Assembly: GCA_964342855.1 (NCBI GenBank)
Contig: CAYFIB010000007.1
Location: 1-64,000 of the forward strand
Source of the DNA: JBCBJX01 sp964342855
Lineage (GTDB): Bacteria; Pseudomonadota; Alphaproteobacteria; Caulobacterales; Parvularculaceae
Reading direction: 5' to 3'
DNA length: 64,000 nucleotides
A program made the position numbers and the translations under genes. Positions 44,869-53,337 of this stretch are shown here, piece by piece (the stretch's first letter is position 1; each line of letters opens with the position of its first letter). The notes under the pieces were generated by a model. That model was not told the DNA's origin, did not search any database, and saw nothing but the letters and a program-made list of their open reading frames with translations.

Positions 44869-47121
44869 ATGACGAACCTGATCGCATCGCTCGCCGCGAT
44901 GCTCGCCCTCAGCCCGGCGCTTGGCGGCGTCGCCCTCGCACAGGAAACCGACGCGGCCGGCCTCACCATTGACCGGCTGGTGGCGAGCCCGTCGCTCTCC
45001 GGCCCGACGGCGCGCGGCGTGAAAATTTCCCCGGACGGGCGCTTCGTCACATTTCTGCGCGGCAAGGACGAGAATTTCCGCCAGACCGATCTGTGGGCCT
45101 ACGAGGTCGCGACCGGCGAAACGACCATGCTGGTCGATTCCGATCTTCTCATTCCCGAAGGCGGGGAGGAGCTGGACGAGGCTGAACTCGCCCGCCGCGA
45201 GCGCCAGCGCATCACCACGACCGGCATCGTGGAGTACCAATGGAGCGCCGACGGAACGGCGCTTCTCTTCCCCGTCGCCGGCGACATCTTCTATTTTCAG
45301 ATCGGCGGCGCCGTGCGCCAGCTGACCGCCACCAAGGAGACCGAAACCGACCCCCGCGTTTCGCCCGAAGGCGGTTATGTCTCCTATGTCCGGGCACGGA
45401 ACCTGTACATCTACGATCTCGCCTCCGGCGTGGAGACGCCGATCTCCACCGGCGGCGGCGGGGCCATCGCCTTCGGCGTCGCGCAGGGCGTCGTGCAGGA
45501 AGAGCTCGACCGGTTCACCGGCTACTGGTGGTCGCCGGACGATGCGGCGATCGCCTTCACCCGCATCGACGAGAGCGGCGTCGCGGTCGTTCAGCGTCCG
45601 GAGTTCACCGAGACGGGCTCCGGCATCGTCGAGCAGCGCTATCCGTTCGCAGGCGAAGCGAACGCGAAAGTGCGCCTCTTCGTGACCGGCGTCGGCGACA
45701 ACAAGCCGATCTCCGAAATCGATCTCGGCGCGAACGAAGACATTTATCTCGCGCGCGTCGATTGGACGCCGGACGCGACGTCGCTGTTCGTTCAGCGCCT
45801 CTCGCGCGACCAGAAAACCCTCGATCTTCTGAAGGCGGACGTCGCCTCAGGCAAAACCGCGCGGCTTCTGCGCGAGACGTCCGATGTCTGGATCAACCTT
45901 CACAACGATCTTCGCTTCGTCGACGAGGGCCGCAAGTTCATCTGGTCGTCCGAGCGCGTCGGATACCGCCATCTTGATCTGCACGCCATCGACGGGCGCC
46001 GGCTTGGCCGCCTGACGCGCGGCACGTGGGTGATGGATGAGCTTCTTTCCGTCGATGAGGAAAAGGGGCTCGTCTACTTCGCGGGCTACGCCGACACCCC
46101 GCTGGAGCGCCATCTCTACTCGGTGACGCTGGAGCCGAACACGCGCTCGCTCACCCGCATCACGCGGGAGGAGGGGTGGCACTCGCCGACGGTCTCAAAG
46201 GCCGGAGGGTCGGTGTTCGTCGACAGCTGGTCCGACCCGCTGACGCCGCCGAAAGTCGCCATCAAGAAGCTGGAGGACGGCTCGGTCGCTTCGTGGTTGG
46301 AAGAGAACCGTCTCGACGAAAGCCATCCGTACCACCCGTACCTCGCGCGCCACGGCATGAAAGAGTTCGGGACGCTCAAAGCCAAGGACGGGCAGAGCCT
46401 CGACTACTGGGTCATGCGCCCGGCCGATTTTGATCCGGAAAAGACGTACCCGGCCATCATCTTCACCTATGGCGGCCCCCATGGACGCACGGTACGCAAG
46501 AACTGGTCCGTGGGCATTGAGCAGATCCTCGCCCGCAACGGCTATGTCGTGTTCTCGGTCGACAATCGCGGCATGTGGGACCGCGGCGTCAAGTTCGAGG
46601 CGCCGATCTACCGCAATATGGGCGGCCCTGAGGTGGAGGACACCTTGCGCGGCCTCAACTGGCTGAAGTCCCAACCCTATGTGGATGAGGCCCGCGTCGG
46701 CGTCTGGGGCTGGTCCTATGGCGGTTACATGACCCTGATGCTGCTCGCCAAAGCGCCTGGCGAGTTCGCCGCCGGCGTCTCCGTCGCGCCCGTCACGGAC
46801 TGGCGGCTTTACGACACGGCGTACACCGAGCGTTATATGGGCATGCCCCAGGCGGAGCAAAAAGCCTATGACGAAAGCTCGCCGCTGACGCACGCGATGA
46901 ACATTTCCGACCCGCTTCTCGTCATGCATGGCATGGCGGACGACAATGTCTTCTTCGACAACACCGTCCGCCTGCTGGCGGTGATGCAGGAGAACCGCGT
47001 GCCGTTCGAACTGATGACCTATCCCGGCAAGAAACACGGCATCCGCGGCGAAGCGACGAGAGCCCACCTCTGGGGCCGCTACATGGAATTCATGGACCGG
47101 AACGTGAAGGGGGCGGAGTAG
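44869..47121 (+). CDS. S9-family dipeptidyl-peptidase IV-like serine peptidase
   Basis: A 750-residue secreted peptidase. The signal peptide ends near VALAQE, a beta-propeller (about 30-480) follows, and the catalytic alpha/beta-hydrolase domain is C-terminal. The triad motifs are GWSYGGY (Ser), HGMADDNV (Asp) and KKHGIRG (His). The QEELDRFTGYWWSPD segment is typical of DPP-IV propellers, where the Glu pair anchors the substrate amino end. GGAG precedes the ATG at 44869. It likely removes dipeptides in the periplasm. Stands alone as a transcription unit. Confidence 0.88.
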   Translation: MTNLIASLAAMLALSPALGGVALAQETDAAGLTIDRLVASPSLSGPTARGVKISPDGRFVTFLRGKDENFRQTDLWAYEVATGETTMLVDSDLLIPEGGEELDEAELARRERQRITTTGIVEYQWSADGTALLFPVAGDIFYFQIGGAVRQLTATKETETDPRVSPEGGYVSYVRARNLYIYDLASGVETPISTGGGGAIAFGVAQGVVQEELDRFTGYWWSPDDAAIAFTRIDESGVAVVQRPEFTETGSGIVEQRYPFAGEANAKVRLFVTGVGDNKPISEIDLGANEDIYLARVDWTPDATSLFVQRLSRDQKTLDLLKADVASGKTARLLRETSDVWINLHNDLRFVDEGRKFIWSSERVGYRHLDLHAIDGRRLGRLTRGTWVMDELLSVDEEKGLVYFAGYADTPLERHLYSVTLEPNTRSLTRITREEGWHSPTVSKAGGSVFVDSWSDPLTPPKVAIKKLEDGSVASWLEENRLDESHPYHPYLARHGMKEFGTLKAKDGQSLDYWVMRPADFDPEKTYPAIIFTYGGPHGRTVRKNWSVGIEQILARNGYVVFSVDNRGMWDRGVKFEAPIYRNMGGPEVEDTLRGLNWLKSQPYVDEARVGVWGWSYGGYMTLMLLAKAPGEFAAGVSVAPVTDWRLYDTAYTERYMGMPQAEQKAYDESSPLTHAMNISDPLLVMHGMADDNVFFDNTVRLLAVMQENRVPFELMTYPGKKHGIRGEATRAHLWGRYMEFMDRNVKGAE

Positions 47122-47140
47122 GGCGCGCGCTAAAGCCCCT

Positions 47141-47240
47141 CTCCCCAGGGAGAGGGGAGGAGATTGCTCCCGTTCGAACCGTCACCCCCATATCGAGCTC
47201 GCCGCCACAGGCGAGCGCTATGAAACCGACGCGTCGCTTT
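47141..47240 (+). pseudogene. Relic of the 5' end of a thrC gene
   Basis: This stretch matches the start region of the intact thrC (50401-50510) in order: a CCCCTCTCC/GGAGAGGGG hairpin, GGAGATT, then a coding part that translates as HIELAATGERYETDAS against THLECSAEGDRYDADA in ThrC. It has no start in that frame and breaks off inside the 3' end of the SDR gene. It looks like one side of an imperfect duplication, or the old thrC start left when the SDR-MocR cluster moved in. Confidence 0.65.
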
Positions 47241-48012
47241 CGCGATGGACAGCAAACGGACCGAAAGCCTGACTGGTCGGCATGATTTCAATCGTGTTGA
47301 CCGATACATGAGACGGCAGCGAGAGAATTCCGACGATGGTTTCAGCGATATCGCTCGATGTCAGCGGTTGCATGCCCTCATAGACTTTCTGCGCCTTGGC
47401 TGAGTCTCCGGCGAACCGAACCGTTGAAAACTCCGTATCAACCATGCCGGGCTCGACGGAGGTCACGCGCACGTTCGTTCCAAGCAGGTCCGCCTTCAGT
47501 CCCAAAGAGAACTGACGGACGAATGCTTTTGTAGCGCCATACGTGTTCCCGCCGGGATAAGGGTAGGATGCGGCCACTGAACTGAGGTTCATGATGTCCG
47601 CTCGCGGCGCTGCGATCAGCGTCGGCAGCAGGCGGTGTGTAAGGCGAACGAGCGATGTGACGTTGGTGTCGATCATCGTCAGCCATTCGTCCAGGCTGCA
47701 CTGCGGCGCCGGAGCCGTTCCAAGAGCCAGCCCTGCATTATTGATCAGGATATCGGGTGCGTTCCATCCTTGAGGGATGGCGTGCAGGATTTCGTCAGGA
47801 GTTTTCTCTTCCCTGACGTCGAGGCTCAGCGCCTGAAAATAACCTTCCCGGAGCGTCTCGCCCAGCGCCTGCAAACGATCCGCACGACGACCGACGCCGA
47901 TGCATCTGACGCCCGCCTGAACAAGTTGCTGCACGAGAGACGCGCCGATTCCCGATGATGCCCCGGTGACGATCGCGACGCGACCGTCCAGGGAATTCTC
48001 TGCTGCGGGCAT
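47218..48012 (-). CDS. Short-chain dehydrogenase/reductase
   Basis: A 264-residue Rossmann-fold oxidoreductase. The cofactor motif is TGASSGIG near the N-terminus, NNAG is present, and the catalytic residues are in LSSVAASYPYPGGNTYGATKAF (Ser, Tyr and Lys). The ATG at 48012 follows AGGAGG by seven bases; the longer frame is rejected. It resembles the NADP serine-dehydrogenase-like SDRs, but the substrate is unknown. It is divergent from the DinB and MocR genes. Confidence 0.85.
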   Translation of the reverse strand: MPAAENSLDGRVAIVTGASSGIGASLVQQLVQAGVRCIGVGRRADRLQALGETLREGYFQALSLDVREEKTPDEILHAIPQGWNAPDILINNAGLALGTAPAPQCSLDEWLTMIDTNVTSLVRLTHRLLPTLIAAPRADIMNLSSVAASYPYPGGNTYGATKAFVRQFSLGLKADLLGTNVRVTSVEPGMVDTEFSTVRFAGDSAKAQKVYEGMQPLTSSDIAETIVGILSLPSHVSVNTIEIMPTSQAFGPFAVHRESDASVS

Positions 48013-48153
48013 GCCAAATCCTCCTGATGAACAACGGCTGAATACAGCCTGACGACCGACGGCGCGATGCACAGATGAGTTGAAAGTGGACCTATACAGT
48101 TAAATGGAATTTGCGTTCTGAGGAGATTAACCCGTACAGTTCATGATCGCACG

Positions 48154-48657
48154 ATGGAGATGGATGTGAGCGATCACCTTGGACCTTTATTGGCGTACAA
48201 ACGATGGGCTAACGACAGGCTTTTCGCCGTCCTGAGCGGCGCGCCTGCGGCCACGCTCGTGAAACCGCGCCCCATCAAGTTCGGTTCCGTGCACGCCACC
48301 GCGCAGCATGTATACGACATGGATGTGGTGTGGCGGGCGCACCTCACGGGCGCCCGGCACGACGTTCGATCCCGCGTGCCGGAGAACCTGCTTCCGATCA
48401 GTCAACTCCAGGCACGACAGTCAGAAATGGACGATTGGCTGATCGAGACTTATGCGGATGCTGACGGTCTGGATCAGGAATGCACTTTCACGTTCCTCGA
48501 TGGTGGAGAAGGGCGAATGACCATCGCTGAAATTCTCGTTCATCTGGTCAATCATGGAACCTATCACCGGGGGCACATCGCTGACATGCTGTATCATGAT
48601 GAGATCCTTCCGCCGATCACTGACTACCCGGTGTTCTTGCGAGATGGGAGACCATGA
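48154..48657 (+). CDS. DinB-family protein
   Basis: A 167-residue four-helix DinB-like protein, related to metal-dependent thiol transferases. Conserved histidines appear in ATAQHVYDMD and NHGTYHRGHIADM, the pattern that binds a divalent metal in this fold. The start may be 48154 or one of the next in-frame codons. It overlaps the MocR-type regulator by four bases, so the two are cotranscribed. The reaction is unknown. Confidence 0.82.
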   Translation: MEMDVSDHLGPLLAYKRWANDRLFAVLSGAPAATLVKPRPIKFGSVHATAQHVYDMDVVWRAHLTGARHDVRSRVPENLLPISQLQARQSEMDDWLIETYADADGLDQECTFTFLDGGEGRMTIAEILVHLVNHGTYHRGHIADMLYHDEILPPITDYPVFLRDGRP

Positions 48658-50057
48658 CGACAAAGGCGGAACTGCTGGCCTCATCGCTTCGCGCCTCTAT
48701 TTCATCCGGGGCGATAGGACCCGGAGAGCGTTTGAGCTCGATCCGTCGACTGGCCGCGGTTCATTCAATAAGCCCGCCTACCGTCCTGTCTGCTCTTCGG
48801 CGGCTTGAGCACGAAGGAGTCGTGGAGGCGCGGTCCCGAAGCGGATTTTATGTTCGTTCTGCGAACCGCACTCAGATAAAACTGGTCAGGCCTCATGAGG
48901 CGCCTCGCGATGTTGGCGTCACATCAGCAGTTCGTAAGCTCTTTGACGGTTTGTCCGAAGGCGTGACGCCACTCGGAGCGGCGCTGCCCGATCCTGAGTG
49001 GCTGCCGATCGATGAGCTGCGAAGCGTCGTGGCGTCGGTTCAAAAACGCCTTGGGCCGGGAGGCCAAGGTTACAGCATGCCGCCGGGGCGTTTCGACGCG
49101 AGGCGACAGGTCGCTCTTCTTTCCGCCGAACGCGGAACCAGCTTCGGGCCTGACGATGTCATCATCACGCACGGCGCGACGGAGGCGTTGTTCCTCGCGC
49201 TGCAGGCGACATGTCGGCCCGGAGATACGGTGCTGGTCGAAGCGCCGACATATTTCGGGCACCTCTGCCTTCTTGAGCGACTTGGCATGAAGGCCCTTGA
49301 GGCCCCGACGGACCCGAGGACGGGGCTGGATCCGGATGCTGTAGAGCGTCTCCTCGAAACACAGCGGGTCGCCGCGATTCTATGCACGCCTACGGTCCAG
49401 AACCCTCTTGGCGCGACGATGACGCCAGAGGCGAAACGCAAACTCATCAGGATTGCAACGCATGCTGATGTGCCGGTGATCGAGGACGATGTGTATGGTC
49501 TGCTTCATGACGACATGGGCCAGCCGCCGCTGAAGGCCTATGACGCGAACGGTCTGGTGCTCTATTGCGGGTCGGTGTCCAAGTGTCTGGCGCCGGGCTG
49601 GCGGATAGGATGGGTGGCGCCCGGACGATACAGATCGAACGTGATGGATCAGCGGTTCGGGGCGCAGCTTTCGGGCGCGCCGGTGATTGAAGCTGCGTTG
49701 GCGACGTTTCTTGCTGATCCCGCTTTCAGCCGGCATCTCAAGCGCTTCAGGCGGCGAGCCATCACTGCGCGGTCTGAGTTCACGGCCGCTATTGAACGGA
49801 GTTTTCCGGCTGGAACCGAGATCTCTCGGCCGACGGGGGGATTTCTCCTCTGGCTGCGGCTTCCGGTCGGATCGAGCGCGATGGAAATCGCCAGATCGGC
49901 GAATTCGCTTGGCGCGACGATCAGCCCGGGCCCGCTTTTTTCAGCTTCCGGACGCCTGAAACGGTACATGCGCTTGAACGCGGGTCACGATTTCACCGAG
50001 CGCTATCGCAAAGCGCTGGAAGCGATTGGTTCTGTCGCAACATCCGCGATCGCTTGA
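48654..50057 (+). CDS. MocR-type GntR regulator with aminotransferase domain
   Basis: A 467-residue PdxR/MocR-family protein. Residues about 1-70 are a GntR winged helix (PGERLSSIRRLAAVHSISPPTVLSALRRLEHEGVV). The rest is a fold-type I aminotransferase with the PLP lysine in GSVSKCLAPGWRIGWV. Such proteins use PLP to sense effectors and often regulate the divergent neighbour, here the SDR gene. Overlaps the DinB gene by ATGA. Confidence 0.87.
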   Translation: MTTKAELLASSLRASISSGAIGPGERLSSIRRLAAVHSISPPTVLSALRRLEHEGVVEARSRSGFYVRSANRTQIKLVRPHEAPRDVGVTSAVRKLFDGLSEGVTPLGAALPDPEWLPIDELRSVVASVQKRLGPGGQGYSMPPGRFDARRQVALLSAERGTSFGPDDVIITHGATEALFLALQATCRPGDTVLVEAPTYFGHLCLLERLGMKALEAPTDPRTGLDPDAVERLLETQRVAAILCTPTVQNPLGATMTPEAKRKLIRIATHADVPVIEDDVYGLLHDDMGQPPLKAYDANGLVLYCGSVSKCLAPGWRIGWVAPGRYRSNVMDQRFGAQLSGAPVIEAALATFLADPAFSRHLKRFRRRAITARSEFTAAIERSFPAGTEISRPTGGFLLWLRLPVGSSAMEIARSANSLGATISPGPLFSASGRLKRYMRLNAGHDFTERYRKALEAIGSVATSAIA

Positions 50058-50438
50058 TGGCGCCGCTTCGAATTTAGGCGTCGCATTTCTGGCTCATCCG
50101 ACCCGGCGTAGCGACGTGTAATGACTGCAGAGCGTGCTCCGCGCCCGCATGGCGCAGATACCATCCGTGGTTGGCGTCAGGGGTTCGCCTCGTTAACGTT
50201 GAAAGAGATGTCGTTTTTGAGGGCGGAGCCCTCGGGCGTTCCGTGCTTGAAGCGTCGCTCCTGAACGACCGGGCGCCTGACCTCTGCTCGCCGTGACTTC
50301 GCGTGAAGTGTTGGGTGGGGTGCGCCGGACGGATCACTTGCGATCGCGCGTGGACGCCGCTCTTGGTATCTGATTGAAAAACCGCTCCCTCTCACCCTCG
50401 TCCCCCTCTCCGTTGGGAGAGGGGTGAAGGAGATTTAC
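50058..50438. other. Intergenic region before thrC
   Basis: About 380 bp with no supported gene. Near its end (50404-50424) is a hairpin CCCTCTCC...GGAGAGGG that also occurs at 47141-47160. The thrC ribosome site AAGGAG is at 50427-50432. Confidence 0.4.
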
Positions 50439-51665
50439 TTGACCCCCACTTTCACCACCCACCTCGAGTGTTCCGCCGAAGGCGACCGCTATGACGCCGA
50501 CGCGTTGCAGACCCTTTCCAGGGCCGGCAAACCGCTACTCGTGCGCTACGATCTCGACGCCATGCGAGGCGCCGTTTCGCGCGATGAAATCTCCGCGCGG
50601 CCGGGCGGGTTCTGGAAGTATCGCGAGCTGCTCCCGGTGCGGAAGGACGAGAACGTCGTCTCCCTCGGCGAGGTGATGACGCCGCTTGTCGAGATGCCGA
50701 ACCTCGCCGACGCCGCAGGCGCGGCGCCCGGATCGCTGATCGTGAAGGACGAGGGGCGGTTGCCGACGGGCTCCTTCAAGGCCCGCGGCCTTGCGCTCGC
50801 CGTCGCCATGGCGAAGGAGCTGGGCGTCGAACACATGGCGATGCCGACCAACGGCAACGCCGGCGCCGCGCTCGCCGCTTACGCGGCCGTCGCGGGGATC
50901 AAAACGACCGTCTTCTGCCCGGAAGACACGCCGGAGGTGAACGTGCGCGAAATTTCCGTGCAGGGCGCGGACGTCTACCGGGTCGACGGCCTCATCCATG
51001 AATGCGGCGCCATGGTCGGAAAGGGAAAGGAGGCGGTCGGATGGTTCGACGTCTCCACCCTGAAGGAGCCCTACCGGATCGAGGGCAAAAAGACCATGGG
51101 CCTCGAGCTCGCCGAGCAGTTCGGCTGGGAGCTGCCGGACGTCATCTTCTATCCGACCGGCGGCGGCACGGGCCTCATCGGCATGTGGAAAGCCTTTGCG
51201 GAACTGAAGGCCCTCGGCTGGCTGAAATCCGACAAAATGCCGAAAATGATTGCCGTGCAGGCCAAGGGCTGCGCCCCCATCGTGCGCGCGTTCATTACGG
51301 GCGCGGAGGATGCGGGCGTCTGGGAGAACGCCTCCACCGTCGCCGCCGGCATTCGCGTGCCGAAGGCGATAGGCGACTTTCTCATTCTCCGCGCGGTGCG
51401 CGAGTCCGGCGGCTTCGCCATCGCCGTCGATGACGAGGCGATCCTCGAAGCCCGCGACCGCGCCGCGCGCGAGGACGGACTTCTCCTCTGTCCGGAAGGG
51501 GCGGCGACGCTCGTCGCCTGGGAGCGCTCGGTCCGTTCAGGCCGCATCGGCGCGGATGAAAAGGCGGTGCTCTTCAACTGCGCGACGGGGTTGAAATATC
51601 CGCTGCCGGATACGTCACGCACGTTGAAGAAGGCGGGGCCGATCGACTACGCGGCGTTCCGCTAG
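50439..51665 (+). CDS. thrC: Threonine synthase
   Basis: A 408-residue PLP enzyme that turns O-phosphohomoserine into threonine. The PLP lysine is in PTGSFKARG, the phosphate-cup motif TNGNAGAA follows, and PTGGGTGLIGMWKA lies in the C-terminal half. It is a short form of threonine synthase. The start is TTG at 50439, six bases after AAGGAG, giving the usual TFTTHLECS-type N-terminus; an upstream GTG at 50424 is the alternative but would overlap the ribosome site. Confidence 0.87.
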   Translation: MTPTFTTHLECSAEGDRYDADALQTLSRAGKPLLVRYDLDAMRGAVSRDEISARPGGFWKYRELLPVRKDENVVSLGEVMTPLVEMPNLADAAGAAPGSLIVKDEGRLPTGSFKARGLALAVAMAKELGVEHMAMPTNGNAGAALAAYAAVAGIKTTVFCPEDTPEVNVREISVQGADVYRVDGLIHECGAMVGKGKEAVGWFDVSTLKEPYRIEGKKTMGLELAEQFGWELPDVIFYPTGGGTGLIGMWKAFAELKALGWLKSDKMPKMIAVQAKGCAPIVRAFITGAEDAGVWENASTVAAGIRVPKAIGDFLILRAVRESGGFAIAVDDEAILEARDRAAREDGLLLCPEGAATLVAWERSVRSGRIGADEKAVLFNCATGLKYPLPDTSRTLKKAGPIDYAAFR

Positions 51666-51861
51666 GGCTGAAGCGCCGTCCTTCATGACGCCGCCAAACC
51701 GGCGGCTCCTCAGAACGACGTTCAGAGCAATCTTAGTCCAGAGAAGCCCGCGTGAGCGAGCGTCACGAAGGAGGGCGTGGCGAGCGGATGGAGGGGAGGC
51801 CGCACGGACCGGTTTCCCGCACGCGAAAACGCGCTAGCATCCTCCAAAACAGGAGGAAACG

Positions 51862-53277
51862 ATGTTCGACACGCCGGAAACGGAGCTTCGTCAGACGTTC
51901 GACGCGATGAAAAGCGCCTTCGCGGCGGAGCCCAGGAGATCCTATGAGCAGCGCATGGACGATCTTGATCGCCTCGCAAAAGCGATTCTGGCGCATAAAG
52001 ACGAAATTGTCGCGACGGTCTCGGAAGACTTCAACGGCCGCTCGGTCGCCGAGACGATCCTCGCCGAAGTCGGCTTCGTGCTGACGGACATCCGTCATAC
52101 GCGCGGTCAACTGAAGAAATGGATGAAGCCAAAAAAGGTCGCGGTCGGTCTGACGACGGCTCCGGGCAAGGCGTATATCCGTTATGAGCCTCTCGGCGTC
52201 GCGGGGATCGTCGCGCCCTGGAATTATCCCGTGCAGCTCGCTCTCGCGCCGCTCGTCGCCGCTCTCGCGGCCGGGTGCCGGGCGATGATCAAGCCGTCCG
52301 AAGCGACGCCCGGCTCCTCGGCGCTCCTTGAAAAGATGATCGCCGCGACCTTCGCGCCGAACCACGTAGCGGTGGTCACTGGCGGGCGCGAGACGGGGGA
52401 GGCGTTCACCAGCCTGCCGTTCGACCGCCTGTTCTTCACCGGCTCCACCCATGTCGGGCGCCTCGTTGCGCAGGCGGCGGCGAAGAACCTGACGCCGGTG
52501 ACGCTGGAGCTCGGCGGCAAATCGCCCGCCGTCCTCGGCGACGACATGCCCGTCGAGAAGCAGGCCGAAATCGTCGGCTTCGGGAAGATGTTCAACGCCG
52601 GGCAGACCTGCATCGCACCGGACTACGTGCTTGCGCCCGAGGGCCGCGCGAAGCCCTTCGCCGAGGCGGTGATGCGCTGGGTCGGCGCGACCTATGGCGA
52701 AACGTCGACATCGGAGGATTACACGGGGCAGATCACCGGCCAGCATTTCGACCGTATGTCGGCGATGGTGGAAGAAGCGTGGGACAGAGGCGCGGAAGTT
52801 CTTCAGTCTTCGACGGACCTTCAGAAAGCCAAAGAGACGCGAAAGTTCCCGCTTACCATCGTCATCGATCCGCCTGCGGATACGCGCATGATGCAGGAAG
52901 AGATCTTCGGGCCGATCCTGCCGATCCTCACTTACAGGTCGCTCGATGACGCGGTGCGGATCATCAATGACGGCGAGCGTCCGCTCGCGCTCTATGCGGT
53001 GTTCAAGGAGAAGCAGAAAGCCCGCGAGGTGCTGGAGAAAACCATCTCCGGCGGCGCCGGCGTCAACGCGACGCTCATCCATCTCTCTGTCGCAGAGCTT
53101 CCCTTCGGCGGGGTCGGCCACTCCGGTATCGGCGCCTATCATGGCCATCGGGGGTTTCTGGAGTTCACGCACCAGCGCTCCGTCTTCGAGGCGCCGAGCT
53201 GGCATCCGCACACGAAGCTTGTCCCGCCCTTCGGCAAGCTCTTCGAGTTCGTCGCCAAACAGGCGACGCGGTATTGA
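51862..53277 (+). CDS. Aldehyde dehydrogenase, coniferyl-aldehyde type
   Basis: A 471-residue NAD(P)-dependent aldehyde dehydrogenase. Motifs: APWNYPVQLALAPLVAALAAGC (cofactor loop), FTGSTHVGR, ELGGKSP (general base Glu) and NAGQTCIAPDYVL (catalytic Cys). The short N-terminus and PDYVL after the Cys place it with coniferyl or fatty aldehyde dehydrogenases rather than the long betaine type. AGGAGG precedes the ATG. A terminator-like stem follows the stop. The substrate is probably an aromatic or long-chain aldehyde. Confidence 0.87.
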   Translation: MFDTPETELRQTFDAMKSAFAAEPRRSYEQRMDDLDRLAKAILAHKDEIVATVSEDFNGRSVAETILAEVGFVLTDIRHTRGQLKKWMKPKKVAVGLTTAPGKAYIRYEPLGVAGIVAPWNYPVQLALAPLVAALAAGCRAMIKPSEATPGSSALLEKMIAATFAPNHVAVVTGGRETGEAFTSLPFDRLFFTGSTHVGRLVAQAAAKNLTPVTLELGGKSPAVLGDDMPVEKQAEIVGFGKMFNAGQTCIAPDYVLAPEGRAKPFAEAVMRWVGATYGETSTSEDYTGQITGQHFDRMSAMVEEAWDRGAEVLQSSTDLQKAKETRKFPLTIVIDPPADTRMMQEEIFGPILPILTYRSLDDAVRIINDGERPLALYAVFKEKQKAREVLEKTISGGAGVNATLIHLSVAELPFGGVGHSGIGAYHGHRGFLEFTHQRSVFEAPSWHPHTKLVPPFGKLFEFVAKQATRY

Positions 53278-53290
53278 TCGGCGTAAAAAG

Positions 53291-53316
53291 AAACGGCGGC
53301 CCGAGGGCCGCCGTTT
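53291..53316. terminator. Shared terminator between convergent genes
   Basis: An 11-bp stem (AAACGGCGGCC with GGCCGCCGTTT) and a four-base loop. The A-rich flank at 53284-53293 reads as U-rich on the minus strand, so it serves mainly the TonB receptor on the right and possibly the aldehyde dehydrogenase too. Confidence 0.7.
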
Positions 53317-53337
53317 CCGAGCCGTGAAGCCCCCCGC

